A DNA stretch of 64,000 nt, from positions 527,001-591,000 of the forward strand of contig NC_059423.1 in the NCBI RefSeq assembly GCF_905220565.1, written 5' to 3'. The notes beneath the pieces are model-generated. The model was not told the origin of the DNA and did not search any database. It saw only the letters and a list, made by a program, of their open reading frames with translations. Source of the stretch: Melitaea cinxia. Lineage: Eukaryota; Arthropoda; Insecta; Lepidoptera; Nymphalidae. Made by a program: the position numbers and the translations under genes. Of the stretch, positions 10,790 to 20,655 are shown piece by piece (positions within the stretch are counted from its first letter, which is position 1; the number at the start of each line of letters is the position of its first letter).

Positions 10790-10936
10790 TCAGTCTTCAT
10801 CTGAGCAACAATTAATACAAATAAAAGAAATAGTGTCTTCTGTAACACATCCTACATGTGCCCACATCTTACAAATGATACACTCTACCCAATCTTCTTT
10901 ATTTGAATCTGTGTAAGCTTCACCACATACCAGACA
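10790..10936 (-). pseudogene. Transposase C-terminal PHD-like zinc finger (pogo-like)
   Basis: Minus-strand frame of 48 codons ending in TGA. It spells a PHD-type pattern: CLVCGEAY, EDWVECIICKMWAHVGC, then FICINCC and an acidic end SDED. Cys and His spacing (C-x2-C, C-x2-C, H-x3-C, C-x2-C) is intact. Insect pogo-like transposases often carry such a finger at the C-terminus (family knowledge). It lies in a different frame from, and directly abuts, the N-terminal HTH remnant at 10920-11087, so about the whole DDE catalytic domain is deleted between them. Confidence 0.75.
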
Positions 10937-11087
10937 ATATGTATCTATAAAGAGATACGTGACATAATCCGAAAGTCTGACTAGCTTTCCGAATACTGCA
11001 TTTTTTTTCTAAAACTTTAGCTGCCGCTAACTCGTACACTTCTTGGCTTTGTGTTGCCCGCTCTGACTTTCTTTTATACACCCTCAT
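10920..11087 (-). pseudogene. Transposase N-terminal HTH remnant (pogo-like)
   Basis: Minus-strand ATG at 11087-11085 opens 55 codons: MRVYKRKSERATQS.. then a helix-turn-helix stretch ELAAAKVLEKKCSIRKASQT, FG and LYRYI, typical of Psq/CENP-B-type pogo transposase N-termini. It stops at TGA 10922-10920 just after entering the zinc-finger remnant out of frame. The start is supported by the family's usual basic YKRK beginning. Too short to act as a transposase, but it could in principle still bind DNA. Confidence 0.75.
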
Positions 11088-11301
11088 TCTAGAAGAACAT
11101 AACTTGGGGCATATTGTAACACGTTACATCAAGCCTGGAATTTTGTTACAACTAGCCCCGGGTTTTTGTTACAACTAACCCCATGGTATGATTTTTAACA
11201 TTTATCAACATAACTATTTAAACAATTTAGCAACCTTAAAGACTGTTACACGAGAGCCTGTTACTACTTACCCCTGTTACAACAAGCCCCTCTCTCCCCT
11301 A

Positions 11302-11860
11302 CCTATGTTACATCAGAACTTTTGACCGGGTGGACCGATTTCGACATTTTTTTTAATCGAAAGGTGGTGTGTGTCAATTGGTCTCATTTAAATTTATTTG
11401 AGATCTAACAACTACTTTTCGAGTTATACATATCTAATAATGCGTCTTTACTTGACGCATTTTTCGTCGACCTACGTTGTATTATACCGCATAACTTTCT
11501 ACTAGATGTACCGATTTTGATATTTCTTTTTTTGTTTGAAAGAGGATATCTCTTGTTTGGTACCATGATAAAGAAACCTGGATTTGATGATAGGATCCCA
11601 GAAAAATCGAGGGAAACTCTCGAAAATTTGCAATAACTTTTTACTAGGTGTACCGATTTTGATAATTTTTAATTTAATCGAAAGCTGATGTTTATCATGT
11701 GGTTACATATAAATGTTATTGAGATCTGATCACTACTTTTTGAGTAATCTTTGATAACGCGTAGTTACTTGACTATTTTTTCGTCGATCTACGTTGTATT
11801 AGGTAGGTACTCGTCGATGTAATTGAAGTCGGTTTTTTTTCGTTTGCGAGCAAACACAAT
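11302..11860 (+). repeat. MITE D, right part (long version)
   Basis: Continuation of the split D element. It contains repeated modules built around ACCGATTTCGA/ACCGATTTTGAT and GATCTGAT or GATCTAAC, then closes with GTAATTGAAGTCGG and GCGAGCAAACACAATTA. The longest complete D copy here, with internal tandem structure. Confidence 0.75.
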
Positions 11861-11862
11861 TA

Positions 11863-12217
11863 TCTATATATTAATACTTGAAGCAAAAACTTTGTACCCC
11901 TTTTTACGAAAATTGCTCGGACGGAGGAGTATGAAATTTCGCACACTTATAGTTTACATAGAGAAGGAGTGCAGAATGTTAATATATATTTTTTAAATTA
12001 CACATAAAAACATTAAATCAATAAAAAAAAAAATATTACACACACTACCATGTATTTGACTCATACACGCATATTGCTTTTTCGCTCTTTTGTTGATTGT
12101 CAGTCTGTAGTCGAATTGAATTTTTTTTTAAAAAGTTCTTTATTTTCATAATTTTTTGGTTTTCTTTAATTTAAATTTGTCATTATGGTTGAATTTCGAC
12201 CTCTGGGAGACCACTAG
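11863..12217 (+). mobile_element. Short Helitron, complete
   Basis: TCTATATATTAATACTTG start (after A) and GGGAGACCACTAG end (before T). Internal blocks CGGACGGAGGAGTATGAAAT and AATTTCGACCTC recur at 46118-46463 and, decayed, 21697-22013. Non-coding. Confidence 0.75.
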
Positions 12218-12227
12218 TTGATATTAA

Positions 12228-12428
12228 TATTAAAACACAGTTTATATATTATGTTTAAAAGAGTAACTGCGGAGTTTCTTGCCGATTCTTCTCTGCAGAA
12301 TCTACATTCCGAATCAGTGGTAGCTTTACTTCTACAAATAATAATTACTTTACAATTTTAATTTGTAAAATTACGATTCGAAAATGCCTTTAAAACCTAT
12401 TTCAATAAAGTAGTCTTTGATTTGATTA
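12228..12428 (+). mobile_element. LINE 3' UTR, family H, truncated
   Basis: Starts at the AACACAGTTTATATATTATG point, then GCGGAGTTTCTTGCCGATTC, the CAATAAAG signal and a short TTTGATTTGATT tail. Confidence 0.75.
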
Positions 12429-12659
12429 ATTTAATTCAAAATCATCTTATTATCAGATTAAAACTAAAATCTTTCGGATATCGAAATTTATACTTAAGTT
12501 CCTTTTACCTAAGCACGGCAGTAACGCCAGTATTACATAGATAACTAATAAATGTTCTTATATACATTTTTTTGTACATTTAACAAAAAAAAAGTTTATA
12601 TTCAGCCTTTAAAACACCTTCAAAAAAAGGGTCCAAAAAGGTATAATAAATATCGTCGG

Positions 12660-13100
12660 TTCAACTGTCATAGCTAACGGAAATAGTTTAAAAAGGGCCG
12701 GTGAAGGGCGTTGCGCGTGCGCAGACGACACCCGATTGGCCGGCCGAACCTCTCATCCTGCATTCGGCTCCTAGAAAAAATTCTATTGGTCTATTTTTTT
12801 TCTGACAACGATTGGTCGGATTTTTTTTTTTGTTATTTAGGATGCATTTTTTGGGCGTTGGGTATTTACCTTTTTTTCCTATCCCTTGGGTAGTTTTATG
12901 TATATTTTTTTTGTGTTGATATTTATGTAATTTTTTGTGTGCGACCTTAGTTTTTTGGTATATTGTTATTGGTCTATGGGCTTGGAGTGTTATGTTATAT
13001 TACCTTATGTATTTCGTTTCAAGTCCTTGAATCGGGTTGCTATATTTTTTTGCTTTAGATGTTTTTGTGTGTCCTCTTTATACAAATAGAACCTATTGGT
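12660..13100. promoter_or_regulatory. Candidate promoter-like island: CCAAT cluster and NRF1-like site
   Basis: A GC-rich patch at 12690-12780 holds TGCGCGTGCGCA (12712-12723), whose reverse complement fits the NRF1-type YGCGCAYGCGCR consensus. Five ATTGG words (inverted CCAAT) on the same strand follow at 12735, 12785, 12811, 12968 and 13095. No coding exon was identified on either side and no repeat family explains it. It could equally be an unrecognised mobile element, since ATTGGTCTA also occurs elsewhere in the window. Confidence 0.3.
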
Positions 13101-13526
13101 CTAGGATTTAAGTCATGTTGTTGTAATACTATTTATTTAACTGTTAAAGTTTTCTAGTCCTTTATGGTTCAGTTTTATGGGTTGTTAACCCATTGTTCAT
13201 TTAAATTATTAAAAAAAAACTTATAACTGGATTTGTGTATTTAATATTTATGAATTGTTATAATATTTAAAATAGACAATGAGACATTTGCTTAGGACAT
13301 AACTATAAATATGTGTTGACCGTAAATGTTATTTTTTTTAATTAAATTTAGCAACTCATTTCATCAACATAACAGAGACTTAAAAATAACATTTAAAATA
13401 ACAACATTAGCCGTCTCTATTTATTTAATAAACATCTTTTTAGATCATTATTGTTAAGAACAATACAATTCCAATGCTGTGAACTGAAAATATCAATTAA
13501 AAAAAATTAATATTATTTAACGAAGG
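13101..13526. other. Unassigned AT-rich sequence
   Basis: No coding frame or repeat supported. Confidence 0.4.
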
Positions 13527-13752
13527 CAAAGCACAGCAGGAATATTACTGCTCAAAATATGGAGCAGCCCGACTGGGGAAGTACCTCGATTTTACAGAAG
13601 ATCACAGCTAAATAATACTGTTTTCAAGCAGTGTTATTTCCTGTTGGGGAGTAGGGTGACCAGAGTTCCTGGGAATTGGGGATAGAGTGGCAACGCGCGA
13701 TGCTTCTGGTGTTGCAGACGTCTATAAGCTACGGTAATCGCTTACCATCGAA
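13527..13752 (+). mobile_element. Family C retroelement 3' segment
   Basis: GGAGCAGCCCGACTGGGGAA, GAAGATCACAGCTAAATAA, GCTTCTGGTGTTGCAG and AAGCTACGGTAATCGCTTAC. The poly(A) end is lost; the copy stops at CTTACCATC. Confidence 0.8.
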
Positions 13753-14260
13753 TAAAATTTTTACAAGAAAAATTCAAAGTAAACATATTTTATTGAAACA
13801 TAATACAGTCAACATATTTATATTATTTATAAGTATAACAAATAGAGGTTTATAAGTATATGAGTTGGTAGGTAGACACATAGGTGCCAACGACCCAGTA
13901 CCGACTGCAGATATCGGGTGCACTGACCCCGATGACATCTGTACGGACAGAATGATTTATTATTATCGATTAAATTTATGCCTCAGTGTATGTTTCGTTT
14001 AATGATATAATTATTTTATAACTGACTTTTAAATATAAGGTCTCGGTTAAACTGTTTGTTAGGTCTACCAATTTCGATTTTTCTTTTCAATTACTACATT
14101 TTTATTTATTAGATGTGGCTATTTATGTGATGTTGTAACCTAGATGTAAGGTAGATATTTCCAAGCGGGTTGCTCAGATATTGCCGTACTTTTACACTGT
14201 CAAAACTCTAGTGTAGTAGTCAATCATCTACCTATTTACTGAATGTTAATAAGAACGTCA

Positions 14261-14545
14261 TCTATACAAATAAATAAAATTGGAGTGTCTGTTTGTAATA
14301 TTAAAATAACCGCTTTTTACTAAATGCATATGGATATATACACGGTATATATACCAAAATTATATTTTTTACAATTTTGTCTGTACGTCTGTTTGTTCCG
14401 GCTAATCTATGGAACGACTCGACCGATTTTGATGAGGATTTCATTGGCAGATAGCTGATGTAGTAAGGAGTAACTTAGGGTACTTTTATTTTCGGAATGT
14501 ATTTATTTTTTAACTCTGCGAACTGAATAATAACTTTTTTGTTTA
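14261..14545 (+). mobile_element. Short Helitron (family E), 3'-truncated
   Basis: Begins TCTATACAAATAAATAAAAT after A. The body matches the copy at 9463, but the CTAG end is missing and the sequence stops near CTGCGAACTGAAT. Confidence 0.75.
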
Positions 14546-14857
14546 AATTTAAAATAAATTAACAATTATACACACGGGCTATTCATAAATAGGCTGAATT
14601 GTAACCTACGTAGAAAACTCGGAAAGAGAGAGATCAAAAATAAAACATTGGTTACTTTTTGTCCCGAGATTGATGTTAACGATATTTGTTACTCATTTAC
14701 AAACTAAAAATTAAACATAATACGAGGAAAAGTAGAAACGTAGATGGTAAGTAGCTGAAGATTGTATCCTGATATCACTACTGGACCAGAAGTTACCCGA
14801 GCAAAGCCGCAAGGCATGGACAGTTTATGAATAACAATGGTACTCCAATTTATCCAT

Positions 14858-15091
14858 AGGCACTAATATTATAAAATTGAAGAGTTTGTTTGTTTAAACG
14901 CGCTAATTTCAGCAACTACTGTTTCAATTTGAAAAATTATTTCAGTGTAAGATAGCCCATTTATTGAGGAAGGCTATAGGCTATAAATCATCTCGCTAGG
15001 ATCAATAGGAGCGGAGCACTAATGAAGAATGTATCAAAAATTCTTTTTCAAGTAACTATTCAACGTAGACGAAGTTGCGGGCAGTAGCTAG
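14858..15091 (+). mobile_element. Short Helitron of the ACTAATATTATA type
   Basis: CACTAATATTATAAAATTGA, GAAGAGTTTGTTTGTTT, CAGCAACTACTG, AGGAAGGCTATAGGCTATA, ending GGGCAGTAGCTAG before T, with GTAGACGAAGTTGCGGGC as sub-terminal hairpin. Common lepidopteran non-autonomous Helitron. Confidence 0.8.
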
Positions 15092-15109
15092 TTCAAGAAT
15101 ACCTATACT

Positions 15110-15420
15110 TATTTTAACAAACATTTCTTTCCAGTTTGTATGTCTGTCCTTGTAGGTCTCCCAACAGTGCCTCAGAGAGCACTAACTTACGCCTTCGGTC
15201 CCGGTTGTTATCATATACACCTGATAAAGATCGTAACACATCGTATTCAGCCTGTAACATCCCACTGCTGGGCATAGCCCTTTGCATAGACCTAGACCAT
15301 TGTAAAACATAGTAGGGAACATATCCGCCAACCCGCATTGGAGCACCGTGGTAGATTAAGCTCCGATCCTTCTCCTATGGGGAAAGAGGCCTATGCCCAG
15401 CAGTGGGATCTTACAGGCTA
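15110..15420 (+). mobile_element. SINE B with embedded reversed B piece
   Basis: Plus-strand B sequence (TTGTAGGTCTCCCAACAGTG.. to AGCAGTGGGATCTTACAGG) contains, at about 15249-15290, a short reversed B tail (CAGCCTGTAACATCCCACTG). This is either a B insertion into B or a rearrangement. Confidence 0.7.
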
Positions 15421-17689
15421 AATCTATATGAAAAGAGTATAAATATATTTCCCGTATATCCGTCTGTACGTTTCCCAATCATATTTCTGTAACTTAACAG
15501 CAAAAATTGTAATAGCTTTTTTTTTTACGTTACAAGTAGAGCTTCTCCATCAAAGCTGAGTTGGTATTTGATAAAACTAGAAATTATATTTCTTAAGTTG
15601 TAAAATTGAATATTATAGATCCTGTTTGAGGAAGAAAGAAGTGACAAAACCGGGGTATAACTCAGGCGTATATACAACAAAGCAACATAGCTCTACAATA
15701 CGCAAATCTATACATTAGATTCCATGTTTTACGAGTCATTGTTTATATAAAATACATTTAAAAAAACCAAGAAAATTAAAAAAATAGTGTCACCACAATC
15801 ATTGTAATTACATCTAAGAACAACTTTAGTATTTTTTTGGGTTTTACTTTGTAAAGTCTCTGTATACGTAAAAGAATATTATTAGTTATTGTAATGAAAC
15901 ATACAATAATTTTACTCAAAATACATTGTTATAATAATTTAAGAATAATATTGAGACTGTATTTTATTTTTTGCACACACAAAAATATAGATTCCTGTAT
16001 TTTGTGATCTTTAGTAGGTAGTATTTGTGTGTGACCACACCCAATTATAAAAATTTGCTTATGTAATAAAACAAAATATATATTAATATAATTCGCTTGC
16101 AAATATTAACTATTATCTTAAAATAAATAACTTAAGGAGTTATTATTAAAAATAATAACTAATACTCATACCTACTCGTATTCTAGTTTTACGTAGGTAG
16201 GTACTGGGTAAGAGTTTGAAAGAGGACGCATTACTTATAAGACATATTTAGAAAAATCTCATGAGAGTAAAAAATATATTTTAAAATCATTTTAAATAGG
16301 AACTGAAAATTTGTTTTTTTTTTTCAAATACTTAAATTATATTTGCTTTAAAATATATTATTTTTACAAATATATAGTAATATAAATATATTAGCTATAA
16401 GTACGTAAACGATACGACGCGGTCGTTTTCAAAATGGCGGTGTACTTGTGACGTAATGACAATCGCACATAATTCCATTACTTTCTTGTTAAAAAATACA
16501 AAAAGATTTTTCTAGAATTAAGTGAAAAAATAAAAATACAGACCGCAATGGTGGAAGTAACATATTGATCGGCATATATTTATCAAATTAAGGATTGATT
16601 TGATTAAAATAAAATCGATTTTTACATAATCGTTATAAAAATCGAGTTTCAAGAATGATTAAAATAAATGAACAAAGAGGGAATTTTCAAAATGGCGTGT
16701 ATGAATTCAAAATACATCGAAGCACTCACCTCGAAACAACATGGCGTCACACAAAGGATTCAAAATATATATCCTAACACTTTCATATATTACGGAATTG
16801 TTAACTGACATTTTCAAAACACGATTTTTTTATTTTTTTTAAAGCTAAAATTTGATTTTTAGTTTTTGATCCGTTGGGACGCGAATGCATTCACTTGAGT
16901 GCATGCGGGTACTGACCTAGGGTTTACTGCATCGGCGCAGGGCTGCACACGAACGTTACACACACACAAGTACATCAGTTATTCATTGCGACTGATTTTA
17001 AACCTTATTTTGTAAATTATAAAGTGTATTATTATACAAAACGTCGTTAAGAAGTGAGTCGCTTCGTTCAATAGCCGTAGTAACAGACTGAACGCTCAGG
17101 GTACATAAAGCCTGCATCGTTTAGGTCTACAAGGAATAAGGCGTGTCAAAATTATTCGAAATACAAAATCAAGAATTTCTTTATATAGTTCAATTATTAT
17201 TTGTATGGATTTTAGCTTAAAATTAAATCAAAATAAATTTCAAAAGAGTTTCAGTTCTTGTCAAGAAGATACGTCAGAAGCTTTTTACCATACTAAAATA
17301 GTGTTTTTTTTTTGTTATATAGTAACATCGAATAAAAGTGCCAAGAAATAAATAAAAATCCCAAGAAATTACATTAAAAAATAGAGATAATAGCTACCTA
17401 CATAATTTCTTCTAGTAAATATATATTCTACAAGATTTCTATTTTTTACTAGCAGCCAGAACAGACTTCGTTCTGTTAAAAGTTAATAGTATTTTTTTTA
17501 TTTTTTAGTTCTAAAATCCGTGGTCCTTAAGGAACACACAAATAATAAATTAGCCGAATAAGTTATGCGCTTAGCAACATTCATTTTTATTTATATATAC
17601 ATAATAAGTAACAAAAAATTTACAACATTATAGCATCAGTTGTCCCAGACTAGCACAGATTAGATATTTATTTATTTATCACGATGATG
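15421..17689. other. Long stretch without recognised genes or repeats
   Basis: AT-rich and largely free of the families that fill the rest of the window. Two patches stand out: ACGACGCGGTCGTTTTCAAAATGGCG near 16420 (here quoted loosely) and a moderately GC-rich patch at 16870-17130. No open frame worth calling. It may be intron or intergenic DNA. Confidence 0.4.
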
Positions 17690-18005
17690 ACCACGATTCA
17701 GCCTATAGTATCCCACAGCTGGGCATAGGCCTCATTCTCCGAGCTGGAGCTGCTCTACTGCAGGTAGGCGGATATATTCCCTACTATGAGTAACAATCGC
17801 TATCAGCTATTTATGATAACAACCGGGGCAGACAGCTTAACGTACTCTCCGAGGCACGGAAGACCCACAAGGACAGACATCATAACCGGGAAGAAATATT
17901 TACAAATACAAATATCCATTCCAAGCGGGAATTGAATCCGCATGCCACCAGTGTGTTGGCATCGACAAGACACATGCAACACTACACCAGAGCGGTTGTT
18001 ATTTT
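17690..18005 (-). mobile_element. tRNA-derived SINE (family B), nearly full length
   Basis: Antisense: tail CAGCCTATAGTATCCCACAG, middle ATATTCCCTACTATGAGTAA, head with a reversed B box (GGGAATTGAATCC) and reversed A-box CACTACACCAGAGCGG at the high end. Confidence 0.8.
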
Positions 18006-18238
18006 GTTATCTGTCAATGTCACTAAATTTATTTAAAGCAGGCTTAAAAATACATTACGAATCGCCATTTCGCAAAATATGTACAGTAATGAGATGATTA
18101 ATTTAAGTAAATTTGAAGTTGCAACCAATTTGTTATGTAGAGTGTATTGAAAATAGCTGGCACGTTACGTTTTAAAAAAAATATAGTCGCATTATGGAGA
18201 AAAATAAATATCTAAGTATTCAAAAGAAATACAAAAAA

Positions 18239-18434
18239 AGTGTGCTTAGACCACACGACTGAAGTAAAACTTACGAAACGTAACTCCCTCTCTTTCTATC
18301 TTCTCTAACTTATATCTCCTTCTCAAGTTCCGTTCGCCTCACCCGATCACACTTTTCGTAACGCTCTCATCACGAATTTATCAACTAACTCCTCAAGTCA
18401 AGCGTTCGTAAAGAAGTTTTATTTCAAAAAGTAA
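18239..18434. repeat. TIR MITE (family O)
   Basis: Begins TAGACCACACGACTGAAGT and ends GTAAAGAAGTTTTATTTCA; TGAAGTAAAACTT and AAGTTTTATTTCA are inverted ends. Similar copies at 31365-31535, 41449-41595 and 62577-62795. About 200 bp, no coding. Confidence 0.65.
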
Positions 18435-18439
18435 ATTTG

Positions 18440-18495
18440 CTAACCTATTGGCGCAGTCGGTAGCGACTCTAGGTTTTGAGTCCTGAGTCTAGATG
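18440..18495 (+). mobile_element. tRNA-like SINE head fragment
   Basis: TATTGGCGCAGTCGGTAGCG followed by a degenerate B-box region (GATGTAGGTTCC). A tRNA-like A box with a weak B box; not a functional tRNA because no acceptor stem closes. Confidence 0.4.
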
Positions 18496-18529
18496 TAGGT
18501 TCCTAAAATTTATTTTATATATATTTTTA

Positions 18530-18705
18530 GAGGTTGTCTGTAAGATCGCTATTAGTGATAAGACCGCCTTTGTACCTTTTAAGTTATAATATTGTATTTC
18601 CTTATATTATTTTAAATGTGCAATAAAGTGTTAAATAATGATAAATAAATAAAAGTAAAAAAAAAGATATAAATAAATAAAAAATAAATAAATAAAAGGG
18701 TTAAG
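18530..18705 (+). mobile_element. Non-LTR 3' UTR fragment with A-rich tail (family L-like)
   Basis: GGTTGTCTGTAAGATCGC, GATAAGACCGCCTTTGTACC, GTGCAATAAAG and an ATAA-rich tail. Related ends occur at 31880-31978, 38160-38280, 53170-53335 and 55535-55685. Confidence 0.6.
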
Positions 18706-18730
18706 ATTTTAAGCTTCTAGTACCACAGAG

Positions 18731-18992
18731 AATTAACAAATTGAAATGGCAGTGGGCTGGTCATCTGTGTCGCAGAACCGATGGCCGTTGGAGCAGACGT
18801 GTCCTGGATTGGAGACCGCGTCTTGGTAAACGCAGTGTGGGACGTCCTCCGGCCCGCTGGACCGACGTCCTACGTAATATTGCCGGTGTAAGCTGGATGA
18901 AGATTGCGGAAAACCGGGATGTCTGGCGCGAACTTGGCGAGGCCTATGTCCAGCAGTGGACTGCAATAGGCTGAAATGACTGACTGACTGAC
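18731..18992 (+). pseudogene. RTE-like LINE C-terminus, 5'-truncated, with perfect target duplication
   Basis: Open frame matching the last ~70 residues of the 26-27.5 kb RTE protein: KWQWAGHLCRRTDGRWSRRV, GRPPARWTD, then ELGEAYVQQWTAIG and stop TGA. Here the codon after EAYVQ is CAG, so translation runs to a stop inside the shared 3' tail. The insert ends in a TGAC tandem tail. Perfect 10-bp duplication TACCACAGAG at 18721-18730 and 18993-19002. Confidence 0.92.
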
Positions 18993-19019
18993 TACCACAG
19001 AGTATTTCTATTAACTTTT

Positions 19020-19200
19020 AAAGATGAGTGAACTTATTGACGCTGTGATGTACTAGATATTACTATATATTACAATGTTTGTATTAAAACACAATTTTTT
19101 TAAACGGGTAACTGGAGAGTTTCTTGTCGATTCTTCTCTCCAAAATCTACGTTCCGAATAAGTGTCAGCTAAACTTATTACGATAATCGAAGTTTTAATT
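19020..19200 (+). mobile_element. LINE 3' UTR, family H, decayed
   Basis: GAACTTATTGACGCTGTGAT, GAGAGTTTCTTGTCGATTC and TTCCGAATAAGTGTCAGCT follow the H order. The tail is missing. Confidence 0.65.
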
Positions 19201-19244
19201 ATAAAAGCTATTTCGATTTATCCCAAAAACATTAAACTCTGACC

Positions 19245-19310
19245 TATCTCCTATATGGAAAAAAAAGCCTATGACCAGCTGTGGGATGTGACAGGCTGAA
19301 TTGCTCAAGC
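19245..19310 (+). mobile_element. SINE B 3' fragment
   Basis: CCTATGACCAGCTGTGGGAT followed by GTGACAGGCTGA, the B tail only. Confidence 0.55.
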
Positions 19311-19519
19311 AGTATGACGATTGCCATTTTGTGTCTATGGAAGCTGTACTGATGCCGTTATTTCTAAATGTATTTTTAGTGCAGATATAATCGTTCTGTT
19401 GACAAAGACGCGCGTAAGTCAGCTGTATAAAGGGAAACAGAGGGCGCTGTGCCATTTGTTCGCCATCCTGTGTCAGACGCATATCCAAATTATGCAAAAT
19501 ATGGCGTTCTAAAATTACT

Positions 19520-19592
19520 ATAACCATTTTATTCAGCCCGTGTCCCACTGATGGGCATTGACCTCCCTCTTCAAGTAGGAGAAGTGTTTTTT
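19520..19592 (-). mobile_element. SINE B 3' fragment
   Basis: Reversed tail: TTCAGCCCGTGTCCCACTG, GGGCATTGACCTCC, AAGTAGGAGAAG. Confidence 0.55.
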
Positions 19593-19625
19593 TTTTAAAT
19601 CTAAATGGACTCAATCAATGACGAT

Positions 19626-20128
19626 CTATACTAATATTATAGTCCTGAAAAGTTTGTTTAAATGCGCCAATATCAGGAAATACTAGTTCGTTTGGAAAAT
19701 TTATTTTTTGGTGTGCAGATCAATTACCGAGGAAGGCAATGTGTGGCTTCGGCACCAAAGAATATAGCCACCCCCTCTCTCCCCGTGGGTGTCGTAAGGG
19801 ACAACAAGGTTCCACTATACCACCTTGGAACTTAAGAAGTTGACTGATGGCGGGATATCCATCTAATCGCTGGCTTTGAAATACACAGACCGAAGACGGA
19901 CAGCAGCATCTTAGGTGCGACAAACCCAGCCCTGCGGTCACAACCCGCCTGCCCAGCATGGTGACTATGGGCAACACACATGAGTTCGCGCATTTTTGGC
20001 GCGAACTTGTGGAGGCCTATGTCCAGCAGTGGACTGCAATAGGCTGCCATGATGATGATGATGAGGAAGGCAATAAGCTTTATTTTTTCCTTAAATTAAC
20101 ACATGTGAAATTGTGACTCAGCTAGTTG
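19626..20128 (+). mobile_element. Short Helitron interrupted by family A
   Basis: Begins TCTATACTAATATTATAGTC and ends GACTCAGCTAG before T. Left part 19626-19740 and right part 20063-20128 join exactly if the A copy and one 12-bp duplication are removed, giving the familiar AGGAAGGCAATAAGCTTTAT run. Confidence 0.8.
19741..20062 (+). mobile_element. Family A retroposon, full length, nested in a Helitron
   Basis: 322 bp, starting GTGTGGCTTCGGCACC and ending (ATG)n. Perfect 12-bp duplication GAGGAAGGCAAT at 19729-19740 and 20063-20074. The hairpin reads GTTCGCGC..GCGCGAAC, with a paired A-T to G-C change relative to most copies. Confidence 0.93.
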
Positions 20129-20489
20129 ATATGAACAGTAGAAACAACCAGCACCATTGGCTGTTCGTGTTCTACGAAGCAGAGAGAGAAACTCATATGT
20201 AGACAATTGAAAAAGATTCTGTTCCGAGTGTAATCGAATTTGTATTGTTCGATATCAAGATTAAGCTCCAGTCTTTCTCATACACCAAAGTACAAATAAT
20301 CAAAGTAACAAATGAAAATAAAGATTTACCTACAAATATGATCTTATCGCTGTATAGTGATTTCTTCCAGATAACCTTTGGGCACAGGACACGATATAAT
20401 AGCAGTGGTTACAAAGTGTACAATAGAGAGAAACAAATGAATAATAATAATACGCATAGGTACCTACATACATTCATATATATTATTAT

Positions 20490-20651
20490 TTAATCCCCCT
20501 CTTATAACTTAGGGGTATGAAAAATAGATGTTGGCCGATTCTCAGACCCAACTGATATGCACACAAAATTCATCATTAAAATAGGTCCAGCCGATTCGGA
20601 GGAGTATTGTAACTAACATTGTGACACGAGAATTTTATATACCTATAAGAT
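20490..20651 (-). mobile_element. Short Helitron (family F), truncated
   Basis: GGGGTATGAAAAATAGATGT, TGGCCGATTCTCAGACCC, ATTCGGAGGAG and CACGAGAATTTTATATACC. The CTAG end is absent. Confidence 0.7.
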
Positions 20652-20655
20652 ATAC

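Larger units (their letters stand above)
10215..11299 (-). mobile_element. Pogo-like (Tc1/mariner) derivative with deleted core
   Basis: 1,085-bp insertion with inverted ends GGGGAGCGAGGGGCTTGTTG (left) and its near-exact reverse complement at right (..CAAGCCCCTCTCTCCCC), flanked by TA on both sides (10213-10214, 11300-11301). It interrupts a family D MITE. Several internal copies of a GGGGC-n-GTTGTAAC word occur near both ends. The minus strand carries transposase end fragments (separate entries). TA target, TIRs and the coding remnants fit the pogo group of Tc1/mariner. It is non-autonomous because the catalytic region is absent. Confidence 0.85.
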
